From Microbacterium aurum (lineage in GTDB: Bacteria > Actinomycetota > Actinomycetes > Actinomycetales > Microbacteriaceae), in NCBI RefSeq assembly GCF_016907815.1, contig NZ_JAFBCQ010000001.1, forward strand, positions 1,922,001 to 1,986,000: 64,000 nucleotides of DNA, read 5' to 3'. This document shows positions 35,149-42,888 of the stretch, in pieces. How positions within the stretch are numbered: the first letter of the stretch is position 1; every line of letters begins with the position of its first letter. Both the position numbers and the translations under genes were made by a program. The notes beneath the pieces are model-generated. The model made no database searches. It was not told the DNA's origin and saw nothing but the letters and a program-made list of their open reading frames with translations.

Positions 35149-36021
35149 TCAGGCGCCCAGGGCGTACCAGATGAGGAGCAGCGTCACGGCGAAGCCGGTG
35201 AACTGGTTGAGCCAGAGAAAGCGATCCCAGCCGCGGGTGGCGGTCGCGGCATCCGCGTCGGCGACGCTGCGATACGGCCAGACCGTCGCCAGGTACGGCA
35301 CCGCCAGCAGCGCCGCCAGGGGGCCCGGCCAGCTCGCAGCCAGCATGACGAGGCCCGCGAGCGCGTAGCAGCCCAACGCAAGACGGACGGTGCGCTGCGC
35401 GCCGAACGCGGTCGCGATGGAGCCGATGCCCGCCTCGCGGTCGGCGACGACGTCCTGCACGGCGCCGAACGCGTGTGAGGCGACACCCCACAGGGCGAAT
35501 GCCACGATGATCGCCGCGAGCGGCCAGGTCCAGGTCGCGCCGGCGAGGACTAGCCCGTAGACCGCGGGGGAGAAGAAGTGGATGCTGCTGGTGACCGAGT
35601 CCGCCACCGGACGCTCCTTCAGGCGCAGCGGAGGCGCGGAGTAGAACACGACGAAGAACAGGCTCGCGGCGAGCACGAGCCAGGATGCGGGCGACCCGAC
35701 CGCGACGAGGAACGCGACGAACGGGGCGCACGACAGTCCCGCCGCCCAGAGGGTGATCCGGTGGAAGCGCCGGTCCAGAACCGCGCCGTGCGCACCGCCC
35801 TTGCGCGGATTGCGGAGGTCCGACTCGTAATCGAAGACGTCATTGATCCCGTACATCGCGAGGTTGTACGGGATGAGGAAGAACAGGGTGCCGACGATGA
35901 GCACGGCATCGATCTCGCGCGTCGTCAGGAGGTAGGCGGCCGCGAAGGGGTAGGCCGTGTTGACCCAGCTGACCGGGCGCGACGCGACGAGCAGCTGACG
36001 GATGGTGGCGACCGCGCTCAC
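35149..36021 (-). CDS. crtEb: Lycopene elongase (UbiA-family prenyltransferase)
   Basis: A 290-residue UbiA-fold membrane enzyme with about eight helices. The first Asp-rich motif is NDVFDYESDLRNPRKGG (about 60-76) and the second QDVVADREAGIGS (about 190-202). In C50 carotenoid producers CrtEb adds two C5 units from DMAPP to lycopene, giving flavuxanthin-type products. Its place at the end of the crt operon, directly after two small lycopene cyclase subunits, supports this over menaquinone synthesis. The GTG start overlaps the crtYf stop (GTGA). Confidence 0.92.
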   Translation of the reverse strand: MSAVATIRQLLVASRPVSWVNTAYPFAAAYLLTTREIDAVLIVGTLFFLIPYNLAMYGINDVFDYESDLRNPRKGGAHGAVLDRRFHRITLWAAGLSCAPFVAFLVAVGSPASWLVLAASLFFVVFYSAPPLRLKERPVADSVTSSIHFFSPAVYGLVLAGATWTWPLAAIIVAFALWGVASHAFGAVQDVVADREAGIGSIATAFGAQRTVRLALGCYALAGLVMLAASWPGPLAALLAVPYLATVWPYRSVADADAATATRGWDRFLWLNQFTGFAVTLLLIWYALGA

Positions 36022-36377
36022 GAGGCGGGCTCTTTCGGGTTCCGCGCCGCGGAGCCGGCGGTCCGGACGTTGCCGGGCCGCCGCAGGAGGTCCGCGATCG
36101 CGGGCAGCAGGAAGGCCGCGACGACCGGATAGGCGAGGTCTTCGACGGGGGCGAGTCCCACGCGGATGCCGCTGATGAGGTGCTCCGGGTAGGTGAACAG
36201 GCCCGCCGCGACCATGAGGTTGTCGAAGACGATCGTGAGGAGCACCAGCACGACCGCCGTGACGGCGGAGGCGGCCAGCCGCCGCCCGAGGCGGGGCCGG
36301 CGCACCCGCACGGCGGCCGCGGCGACGACGATCGCGGCGAGGAGGGCGAACGGGACGATGATGAGCGCGTACGTCAC
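36018..36377 (-). CDS. crtYf: C50 carotenoid epsilon-cyclase subunit (CrtYf type)
   Basis: A 119-residue integral membrane protein with three helices and the lycopene-cyclase-domain signature APVEDLAYPVVAAF (about 76-89), where the acidic residue after Pro is the conserved one. Heterodimeric cyclases CrtYe/CrtYf close the rings of flavuxanthin to give decaprenoxanthin-type C50 carotenoids. The GTG start overlaps the crtYe stop by four bases. Which small subunit is Ye or Yf is assigned from gene order by analogy with Corynebacterium glutamicum. Confidence 0.85.
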   Translation of the reverse strand: MTYALIIVPFALLAAIVVAAAAVRVRRPRLGRRLAASAVTAVVLVLLTIVFDNLMVAAGLFTYPEHLISGIRVGLAPVEDLAYPVVAAFLLPAIADLLRRPGNVRTAGSAARNPKEPAS

Positions 36378-36721
36378 GGTGCCTCCGCCGAGCGGGTCGC
36401 CGGATCACGCCGACGGGTGACGCGCCGCCGCGCCGCGGCGTCGACGACGAGGGCGAGGTAGCACAGGAAGGCCAGGAACACCGGCTCCTCGAGCGGCAGG
36501 TGCGGCGCGAGGTCGAGGCCGAGCAGCGCGGGGCTGTCGCCCTTGACGAAGACCCCGGTGGCGATGCCGACGGCATCCCACGCCACGAAGAACGCGGTCC
36601 CGAGGACGATCGCGCCGGCGGTGCGCCCCGGCGCCGCCCAGAACGCGAGGCGGAAGCGCGCATCGAGGGCGGCGATGCCTGCCGCCGAGACGAGCAGGGC
36701 GAGGAGGTACAGTCCCGGCAC
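36374..36721 (-). CDS. crtYe: C50 carotenoid epsilon-cyclase subunit (CrtYe type)
   Basis: A 115-residue membrane protein with three helices and the cyclase motif LPLEEPVFLAFLCYLALV (about 78-95), partner of the next gene. I start it at the GTG at 36721, one base after the crtI stop (TGA-C-GTG), because the first helix (LYLLALLVSAAGIAALD) begins four residues later. The longer frame is inside crtI. The C terminus is Arg-rich and cytoplasmic. Confidence 0.85.
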   Translation of the reverse strand: MPGLYLLALLVSAAGIAALDARFRLAFWAAPGRTAGAIVLGTAFFVAWDAVGIATGVFVKGDSPALLGLDLAPHLPLEEPVFLAFLCYLALVVDAAARRRVTRRRDPATRSAEAP

Positions 36722-36722
36722 G

Positions 36723-38309
36723 TCAGACCGTCCGGTCGGTCGCGCGGGTCGTCCCCGGCTCGGGCAGCCGGGCCGCCGTGGCGTCTCCGCGCAGGCGCTT
36801 GGCGACCAGTTCGGCGGAGATGAGGCACATCGGCAGTCCGATCCCGGGGAGGACGGAGGTGCCGGCGTAATAGAGCCCTGCGACCTTCCGCGAGGCGTTG
36901 CGCGGACGGAAGAGCGCACTCTGGCGGAGGGTGTGGGCCAGGCCCAGCGCACCGCCCCGCCACGCGCCGAGGTCGGCCTCGAAGTCGGCGGGCGCGATCG
37001 TCCGGCGCACGCGGATGCGGGAGGCGAGATCGGGGATGCCGGTCCACTCGGCGATCTGCGCGATGACGCGGTCGGCGGCGGCCTCGATCGCGGGCGCCCC
37101 GGCCCCGTCGACACCGCCGTGACCGAGCGCGGGGTCGGCCGGCATGGGGACGAGGACGAAGAGGTTCTCCCCACCGGCGGGGGCGACGGTCACATCGGTC
37201 GCGGACGGGCGGCAGACGTACAGCGACGCCGGATCGGGGATGCGGGAGCCGTCGCCGCGGCCGAACACGGCCCCGAAGTTCTTGCGCCAGTCGCGGGAGA
37301 ACAGCAGCGTGTGGTGGGCGAGCGCGGGCAGCTCGCCGTCGACGCCCAGCAGCACGAGCAGGGCCCCCGGACCCGGATTGCGCCGCCGCCACCACCGCTC
37401 GGAGTAGGTGCGCTGCGACGGGGGCAGCAGGCGGGTCTCGGTCGTGTGCAGATCGGCCGCCGACACGACGACGTCGGCGTCATGGACGGTGCCGTCCGCG
37501 AGGCGGATGCCGGTGGCCCGCCCGGCATCCGTCATGATCTGGGTCACCGGCGAACCGGTGCGGATCTGCACGCCCTGCGCCCGCGCAACACGGGCGACGG
37601 CGGCGATGACCTCGGTGAATCCGCCGCGGGGGTACAGCACGCCCTCGTCGAGGTCGAGGTGGCTCATGAGGTGGTACAGGCTCGGCGCGTCGAACGGCGA
37701 GGTGCCGAGGAACACCGCCGGGTAGCCGAGGATCTGCCGGAGCACCGGATCGCGGAAGCGTCGGGCGACGTGGCGGTGCAGCGAGCGGACGAGGAGGGGG
37801 ACGAGGCGGGGGAGCTGCCGGATCACGGCGCGGTCGCGCAGCCCGCGGGTGGAGGTGTACGGGTCGTAAAGGAATCGCGAGACCGCGAGCCGGTAGGCGT
37901 CGGCCGCGGAGTCGAGGTAGGCGTCGATACCCGCCCCCGCTCCCGGCTCGCGGGACTCGAACAGCGCGCGCGTGGCCGCCCGTCCCGAGACGACGTCCAC
38001 CGGCGTCGCAGGACCTGCGCCCGCGTCCGGCTCGGGGTAGACACGGTAGGCGGGGGTGAGCGGCACGAGGTCGAGTTCGGCGGCGGCCGTCGTGCCGCAC
38101 AGGCGGAAGAAGTGCTCGAAGACCTCGGGCATGAGGTACCAGCTGGGGCCGGTGTCGAACCGGAACCCGTCCTGCTGCCACGAGCCGGCGCGTCCGCCGA
38201 TCTCGTCTCGCGCCTCGTGCACCGTGACATCCCACCCGTCGCGGGCGAGGAGCGCGGCGGTCGCGAGTCCCGCGATCCCGGCGCCGACGATGACGGCGGA
38301 GCGGCTCAT
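36723..38309 (-). CDS. crtI: Phytoene desaturase
   Basis: A 528-residue FAD-dependent desaturase converting phytoene to lycopene. The N-terminal dinucleotide-binding fold is IVGAGIAGLATAALLARDG (about 7-25), followed by the RAGS-like GGRAGSW and GFRFDTGPSWYLMP. The C-terminal CrtI signature appears as AGLYYAGTSVLPGIGLPMCLISAELVAKR (about 480-508; the Gly-rich FAD-contacting segment lies inside it). The ATG at 38309 overlaps the crtB stop (ATGA). Confidence 0.95.
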   Translation of the reverse strand: MSRSAVIVGAGIAGLATAALLARDGWDVTVHEARDEIGGRAGSWQQDGFRFDTGPSWYLMPEVFEHFFRLCGTTAAAELDLVPLTPAYRVYPEPDAGAGPATPVDVVSGRAATRALFESREPGAGAGIDAYLDSAADAYRLAVSRFLYDPYTSTRGLRDRAVIRQLPRLVPLLVRSLHRHVARRFRDPVLRQILGYPAVFLGTSPFDAPSLYHLMSHLDLDEGVLYPRGGFTEVIAAVARVARAQGVQIRTGSPVTQIMTDAGRATGIRLADGTVHDADVVVSAADLHTTETRLLPPSQRTYSERWWRRRNPGPGALLVLLGVDGELPALAHHTLLFSRDWRKNFGAVFGRGDGSRIPDPASLYVCRPSATDVTVAPAGGENLFVLVPMPADPALGHGGVDGAGAPAIEAAADRVIAQIAEWTGIPDLASRIRVRRTIAPADFEADLGAWRGGALGLAHTLRQSALFRPRNASRKVAGLYYAGTSVLPGIGLPMCLISAELVAKRLRGDATAARLPEPGTTRATDRTV

Positions 38310-39154
38310 GCGACGCGCTGCCGCGGCGGGAGGCCGATGACGGCGCGCGCCGCGATCGAGGCCTTGACGGGCGCGGGGACCGACACGCGCACGCTGTCGT
38401 CGGCGACGCGCAGCCGCCGTGCGAGCTCGGCGAACAGGCCGTGCGCGGTCGCGACGGCACGGCGGCAGTCGGCGGGGAGGTCGGGGATCGCGCGAGCCGC
38501 CGCGGCGAGGTCGGCGTCGATCCGGGCGAGCACGGCCGCGCGGTCGCCGCGGTCGCCCTGCAGGCCCAGGTAATCGCGGCCCAGTCGGCTCTCATCGTCG
38601 GCGCGGTCGCGGAGGAAGTTCACGTCCTGGAACGCCGCCCCCAGACGCCGCGCGCCCTCGACGAGGTGCGGCGCAGGGGCGAGCGGCGTCCGCCGTCCGG
38701 CGTTCACGAAGACCTGCAGGCACATGAGGCCGACGACCTCCGCGGAGCCGTAGACGTAGGCATCGTGCGACGCGCCATCGTGCTGCGTGCGGGTGAGATC
38801 GGTGCGCATCGAGGCGAAGAACGGCCGCACGAGCTCGTCGTCGATGCCGCACTCGCGGGCGGTCAGGGCGAAGGCGTGCACGACGAGATCGGTGCTGAAC
38901 CCGCGGTCGATGGCGGCCAGGGTCTCGGTTTCGAAGGCGTCGAGCAGCAGCCGCTGCGTGGTCGCCGGGACGCCGGCGCTCTCGGCGGCGCCGTCGACGA
39001 TCTCGTCGGCGACGCGGACGAGGGCGTAGACGCTCCGGACGTGGCTGCGCACGCGGGGACCGAGCAGGCGGCAGGCGAGCGCGAACGAGGTGGAGTAGGC
39101 GGCGATGACGGATGCCGCGGCATCCTGCGCGCAGCGATCGTAGAGGGTCGTCAC
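38306..39154 (-). CDS. crtB: Phytoene synthase
   Basis: A 282-residue head-to-head prenyl synthase joining two GGPP to phytoene. Both Asp-rich Mg2+ sites are present: VRVADEIVDG (about 48-57) and FQDVNFLRDRADDE (about 175-188). YSTSFALACRLL near the start is the substrate-flap helix. The GTG at 39154 was chosen because it overlaps the crtE stop (GTGA) and gives the standard N terminus. A HIP-like palindrome encodes residues DAAAS at about 10-14. Confidence 0.95.
   Translation of the reverse strand: MTTLYDRCAQDAAASVIAAYSTSFALACRLLGPRVRSHVRSVYALVRVADEIVDGAAESAGVPATTQRLLLDAFETETLAAIDRGFSTDLVVHAFALTARECGIDDELVRPFFASMRTDLTRTQHDGASHDAYVYGSAEVVGLMCLQVFVNAGRRTPLAPAPHLVEGARRLGAAFQDVNFLRDRADDESRLGRDYLGLQGDRGDRAAVLARIDADLAAAARAIPDLPADCRRAVATAHGLFAELARRLRVADDSVRVSVPAPVKASIAARAVIGLPPRQRVA
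39110..39125. repeat. HIP-like palindrome in crtB
   Basis: A perfect 16-bp palindrome, GGATGCCGCGGCATCC, encodes DAAAS near the N terminus of phytoene synthase. Confidence 0.85.
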
Positions 39155-40227
39155 GGGATGCGCCCCTCGATCGCGGCGGCGACGGTCGCGAGGAGTGTGA
39201 CTGCGGCGGCCGGCAGCTCCGGCGAGGCAGCGTGCCCGCGGGCGCGCCGCAGGCGGTCGGTCACGAGGGCGACGAGATCGTCGCGGGCGCCGCTGGCCTC
39301 CAGCTCGCGCTGGGCGCGCCGCACGGCGATGGGGCCGGTGTGGGCCACGGCGAGTGCCGAGCTGACCTGGGGCCACGAGGCGGTGTCGCGGGCGAGCGCG
39401 ATGAGCGGGGTGCGCTTGGCCTCTCGAAGGTCTGCGCCGGGGGCGCGCCCCGCTTGCCGGCGGGTGCCGAAGGTCCCGATGAGGTCATCGACGAGCTGGA
39501 ACGCCAGTCCCAGGTCGGCCGCTGCCGCCGCCAGTGGCTGCCGCGCGGCGTCGGGGGCGCCGGCGAGGATGGCACCGGCCAGGAGCGGAGCTTCGAAGGA
39601 GTACGTCGCGGTCTTGTCATGGGCCGCGCTCAGCAGCGCGTCGGTGCCGGGGCAGTCGGCACGGGCGGCGTGTTCGACGTCGGCGAGCTCACCGGCCGCG
39701 GAGACGAGCATCGCCTCGTCGAGCAGGTCGAACATCGCCGCGCGGGCGCCCTCGTCGATCGCCGCGGTGGCGACCAGGCGCGACGCCTCGAACAGCAGGA
39801 GGTCGCCGGCCAGCACGGCCGCGGCGTCGCCGACAGCGGCGGCCTGACGCGCGTCGGCGCCGTAATCGCGGGCGCGGATGCGGAAGCGTCCGCCGACAGT
39901 GGGGGCGCCGCGCCGCTCCACATCGCCGTCGATGAGGTCGTCGTGCACGACGAACGCGGTGTGCAGCAGCTCGAGGGCCGCCGCGACGTCCCAGACGCCC
40001 GGCTGGCGGTCGGCGTCGCCGTCGAACGCGCGGAAGGCGGCGACGAGCAGCGCGGGGCGCAGTCGCTTGCCGTCGGCCGCCGCCGCGCGCGTGGCCGCCC
40101 CGAGGGCCGCGGCGCCGTCGCCCAGGCGCGCGGAGCGCTGCTCGAGCCGGGACAGCGCCGCCGTGATCGCGGCATCCACCCGCTCGCGGGAGGGGGCATC
40201 GAGCGCGATCACGACGCCCGGTCCCAT
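39151..40227 (-). CDS. crtE: Geranylgeranyl diphosphate synthase
   Basis: A 358-residue trans-isoprenyl diphosphate synthase that makes GGPP for the carotenoid pathway. The first Asp-rich motif is HDDLIDGD (about 104-111), GKRLRP is the IPP-binding Lys/Arg motif, and FQLVDDLIGTFG is the second Asp-rich region in shortened form. Start is uncertain: the ATG at 40227 or the GTG at 40212, the latter overlapping the idi stop. I list the ATG. It is the second gene of the operon. Confidence 0.92.
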   Translation of the reverse strand: MGPGVVIALDAPSRERVDAAITAALSRLEQRSARLGDGAAALGAATRAAAADGKRLRPALLVAAFRAFDGDADRQPGVWDVAAALELLHTAFVVHDDLIDGDVERRGAPTVGGRFRIRARDYGADARQAAAVGDAAAVLAGDLLLFEASRLVATAAIDEGARAAMFDLLDEAMLVSAAGELADVEHAARADCPGTDALLSAAHDKTATYSFEAPLLAGAILAGAPDAARQPLAAAAADLGLAFQLVDDLIGTFGTRRQAGRAPGADLREAKRTPLIALARDTASWPQVSSALAVAHTGPIAVRRAQRELEASGARDDLVALVTDRLRRARGHAASPELPAAAVTLLATVAAAIEGRIP

Positions 40228-40775
40228 CGCGCCGCCGGCGGCGCCGGGGTGTCGAAGATGCCGAGCTGCTCGGCCTGCAGCACGAGCCAGGGGCTGAACG
40301 CCCACGGCGTCGCCCGCAGCGAGACCGCCAGGTCGGCGGGGTCGACCCACTGCGCGTCGGCGACCTCGCGCGGGTTCAGTCGCGGTTCCGCGTCGACGAG
40401 GGCGGTGTAGACAGGGCAGATCTCGTACTCGACGATGCCGCTGGCGTCCACCGCGCGGTAGCGGAATAGGGGGAGGGCGAGCCGCACGTCGTGCAGCTCG
40501 AGGCCGAGCTCCTCCGCGGCGCGCCGGTGGACGGCGTCGGAGACCGGCTCGGCGGGACGAGGGTGGCCGCAGAAAGAGTTGGACCAGACGCCGGGCCAGG
40601 TCTGCTTGTCGAGCGCCCGGCGCGTGACGAGCGTCTCGCCGCGTGAGTTGTAGACGTGGCACGAGAAGGCCAGATGCAGGGCGGTCTCGGTGCCGTGGAC
40701 GCTCGCCTTCGGGGCGGTTCCGATCTCCTGCCCGTCCTCGTCCAGAAGCACCACGTATTCTGTCGCCGACACCAT
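40209..40775 (-). CDS. idi: Isopentenyl-diphosphate delta-isomerase, type 1
   Basis: A 188-residue Nudix-fold isomerase interconverting IPP and DMAPP. The catalytic Cys is in SNSFCGHPRP (about residue 71), the Nudix-like helix in RRAAEELGLEL, and the metal/acid region in VEYEICPVY. Placed first in the crt operon it supplies DMAPP both for GGPP synthesis and for the C50 elongation step. ATG at 40775; GGGAG lies 3 bases upstream, so the GTG codon immediately after (40772) is an alternative with better spacing. Confidence 0.94.
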   Translation of the reverse strand: MVSATEYVVLLDEDGQEIGTAPKASVHGTETALHLAFSCHVYNSRGETLVTRRALDKQTWPGVWSNSFCGHPRPAEPVSDAVHRRAAEELGLELHDVRLALPLFRYRAVDASGIVEYEICPVYTALVDAEPRLNPREVADAQWVDPADLAVSLRATPWAFSPWLVLQAEQLGIFDTPAPPAARWDRAS

Positions 40776-40787
40776 CTTCTCCCTATT

Positions 40788-40802
40788 GCTAGTTTAGCTA
40801 GC
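40788..40802. promoter_or_regulatory. Putative CrtR operator between idi and the MarR gene
   Basis: An inverted repeat GCTAG-TTTAG-CTAGC sits in the only AT-rich stretch of the 70-base divergent region. On the idi strand TAAACT (40796-40791) overlaps it and could be the -10 box, so a repressor bound here would block the crt operon. MarR proteins bind such short palindromes. Family knowledge: C. glutamicum CrtR represses the divergent crt operon and responds to isoprenyl diphosphates. The site assignment is inference. Confidence 0.5.
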
Positions 40803-40845
40803 GATTTCCAGTGATACTACCTTTGAACGAGGGGAGGTGTCCACC

Positions 40846-41310
40846 GTGGTGGAGAGATGGGTGCCGCGCACCGAGCGCGATGAGCTCGTGATGGCGGCGA
40901 TGGCCTCGGTGCGCTCGTTCACCGACGCCATGGACCGGATGCACGGCGGCATCCGCTCGGACATGGACATGAACGCGACCGACCTCGCGGCGCTGCGCAT
41001 GCTGATCGTGCGCGAGCAGCGGGGGGAGTGGGTGTCCCCGCACGAGATCGCCGAGCACCTGGCGATCTCGACCGCGTCGACGACGAAGCTCCTCGACCGG
41101 CTGAGCGAGAGCGGACACGTGGAGCGCCGCCCCCACCCGCACGACCGACGCGCGCGGATCGTGGCCATCACCGAGCACGCCCGCCGCGAGTTCTACCGCC
41201 GTTTCGGGGAGCGGATGGTGCGGATGCGCGAGTCGATGGCCGACTACAGCGATGATGAGCTGCGCGCCGTCATCCGCTTCCTCGGCGACATGGAGGAGGC
41301 CTTGGGCTGA
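40846..41310 (+). CDS. crtR: MarR-family transcriptional regulator, CrtR-like
   Basis: A 154-residue winged-helix protein: recognition region about residues 60-95 (VSPHEIAEHLAISTASTTKLLDRLSESGHVERR) followed by the wing HPHDRRARIVAITEHA, typical of MarR. It is divergent from idi-crtE, the same arrangement as CrtR in C. glutamicum, so it probably represses the carotenoid operon and its own gene. GTG at 40846 is preferred because GGGGAGG ends 8 bases before it; the earlier GTG at 40837 would overlap that ribosome binding site. A bidirectional terminator follows. Confidence 0.85.
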   Translation: MVERWVPRTERDELVMAAMASVRSFTDAMDRMHGGIRSDMDMNATDLAALRMLIVREQRGEWVSPHEIAEHLAISTASTTKLLDRLSESGHVERRPHPHDRRARIVAITEHARREFYRRFGERMVRMRESMADYSDDELRAVIRFLGDMEEALG

Positions 41311-41362
41311 GACCGGCGCCGCCGTCGGCTCCGCGCTGCGGGAGGACGCCCGAACCGGAAAC

Positions 41363-41397
41363 GAAGAAGGCGCCCCGTGCGGGACGCCTTCTTCTTT
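41363..41397. terminator. Bidirectional terminator between crtR and tRNA-Met
   Basis: A 15-bp stem with one mismatch (GAAGAAGGCGCCCCG / CGGGACGCCTTCTTC) has a very short loop, followed by TTT on the plus strand and with a GTTTC context on the minus strand. It lies between the convergent crtR and tRNA genes. Confidence 0.85.
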
Positions 41398-41399
41398 CG

Positions 41400-41473
41400 T
41401 TGCGGGGACAGGATTTGAACCTGCGACCTCTGGGTTATGAGCCCAGCGAGCTACCGAGCTGCTCCACCCCGCG
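41400..41473 (-). tRNA. Initiator tRNA-fMet (CAT)
   Basis: The minus strand folds as a complete cloverleaf: acceptor CGCGGGG with CCCCGC, D arm GAGC/GCTC, anticodon stem CTGGG/CCCAG enclosing CTCATAA, variable AGGTC, and T arm GCAGG-TTCAAAT-CCTGT. The first base C faces A72, an unpaired position, and the anticodon stem carries three consecutive G-C pairs. Both are hallmarks of the initiator rather than elongator tRNA-Met. The 3' CCA is not encoded. Length is 74 bases. Confidence 0.93.
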
Positions 41474-41565
41474 GCACGTTGAATAGCCTAACACGGGTTC
41501 GAGGCGGCGGTCGCATCCGGCGGGCGTCGTTGCCCTCCGACGGCTGAGCGCGCCAGGATGAAGGC

Positions 41566-42078
41566 ATGACCGAGCCCCCGATGCTGCGCGACCGCGTGCC
41601 CGGGGACGACCGCGCCGACGGGCGCGACGAGACACCCAACGAGCGCGCCGACCGCAACTGGACCGAAGTGCTGCAGGAGCTGCGCGTCCTGCAGACCGGC
41701 ACGCAGATCCTCACCGGGTTCCTGCTGGCGCTCGCCTTCCAGCCGGCGTTCGCGGATCTCGATCAGGGTCAGCGCGTCTTCTACCTCGTCCTCGTGGTGC
41801 TCGCGACACTCAGCGCGGTGATCGCGCTGGCGCCGGTGGCGCTGCACCGCATGGTGTTCGGCCGCCGCGAGAAGGGAACGGTCGTGCGATACGGCCATAT
41901 CGCGCTCATCACGGCGCTCGTGACGGTGTCGGTGCTGCTGGTCGGGGTGGTCGCCTTCGTCTTCGACGTCGTGCTGGGGGCGGCGGCCTCATGGATCATC
42001 GGCATCGCCGCCGCGGTCGTGCTCATCACCCTCTGGGGCATGGTCCCGGTCATCCTGCGGGTGCGGGGGCGATCGTGA
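41566..42078 (+). CDS. DUF6328 family membrane protein
   Basis: A 170-residue protein with a charged N terminus (RDRVPGDDRADGRDETPNE) and four membrane helices starting at ILTGFLLALAFQPAF; WTEVLQELRVLQTGTQILTGFLL is characteristic of DUF6328. Function unknown. CAGGAT ends 6 bases before the ATG. Its stop overlaps the GTG of the C-N hydrolase gene (GTGA), so the two are co-expressed, though no functional link is evident. Confidence 0.85.
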   Translation: MTEPPMLRDRVPGDDRADGRDETPNERADRNWTEVLQELRVLQTGTQILTGFLLALAFQPAFADLDQGQRVFYLVLVVLATLSAVIALAPVALHRMVFGRREKGTVVRYGHIALITALVTVSVLLVGVVAFVFDVVLGAAASWIIGIAAAVVLITLWGMVPVILRVRGRS

Positions 42079-42878
42079 GCGAGGATGCCGTCGGGATCGC
42101 CGTGGCGCAGTTCGCCCCCACCGCCGACACCGCGGCGAACCTCCGCACGATCGCGGATCTCACCGCCCGTGCCGCGGCCCGGGGCGCGAAAGTCGTGCTC
42201 TTCCCCGAGTACGCGAGCTACTTCGTCGACCCGTTCGACCCTTCCCTGGCCGCGCACGCGGAGGACCTGGACGGCCCGTTCGCGCAGACGCTGCGGGAGA
42301 TCGCACGCCGCCACGGGGTCGTCGTGGTCGCCGGGCTCGTCGAGCGCGGGGAGGGAGAGCGGGTGCGCAATGCCGTCATCGCGGTGGATGCCGAGGGCCT
42401 CCGCGCGGTGTCGCGCAAACTGCACCTGTACGACGCGTTCGGGCAGCGCGAATCGGACTGGGTCGAGCCGGGTGAGATCACCGATCCGCAGACCTTCGAG
42501 GTCGGCGGTCTGCGGTTCGCCCTGATGACGTGTTACGACCTGCGCTTCCCCGAGGTCGCGCGGCGGCTCGCCGACGCCGGCGCCCACGTCGTGCTGGTGG
42601 CCGCGGAATGGGTGCGCGGTCCGCTGAAGGAGCACCACTGGCGGACGCTGCTGCGCGCCCGGGCCATCGAGAACACCCTGTACGTCGCGGGCGCCGATCA
42701 CCCGCCACCCCTCGGCGTGGGCGCCTCCGTCGTGGTCGATCCGCAGGGTGTGGAGATCGCGGGTATCGGCACCGGCACGGACGTCGCGGTCGCCTTCGCG
42801 GATGCCGGCAGCGTCGAGCGGGTGCGGCGCGTCAATCCGGCGCTGTCCCTGCGGCGCTTCCGCGTCGACCCCCGCTGA
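42075..42878 (+). CDS. Carbon-nitrogen hydrolase (nitrilase superfamily)
   Basis: A 267-residue nitrilase-fold amidase with the full triad: Glu45 (FPEYAS), Lys115 (SRKLHLYDAF) and Cys153 (MTCYDLRFPE). The DLRFPE sequence and length resemble Nit1/Nit2-type omega-amidases or deaminated-glutathione amidases. It may work with the adjacent convergent aminotransferase: omega-amidase and glutamine (kynurenine) transaminase form a known functional pair. That link is inference from position, as the genes are on opposite strands with 10 bases between stops. Confidence 0.88.
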   Translation: MSEDAVGIAVAQFAPTADTAANLRTIADLTARAAARGAKVVLFPEYASYFVDPFDPSLAAHAEDLDGPFAQTLREIARRHGVVVVAGLVERGEGERVRNAVIAVDAEGLRAVSRKLHLYDAFGQRESDWVEPGEITDPQTFEVGGLRFALMTCYDLRFPEVARRLADAGAHVVLVAAEWVRGPLKEHHWRTLLRARAIENTLYVAGADHPPPLGVGASVVVDPQGVEIAGIGTGTDVAVAFADAGSVERVRRVNPALSLRRFRVDPR

Positions 42879-42888
42879 CCTCGTCGGG

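Noticed and set aside
41363..41473. tRNA-associated integration (att) site
   Set aside because: No integrase or partial tRNA repeat is found in the window; the sequence beside the tRNA is a normal terminator.
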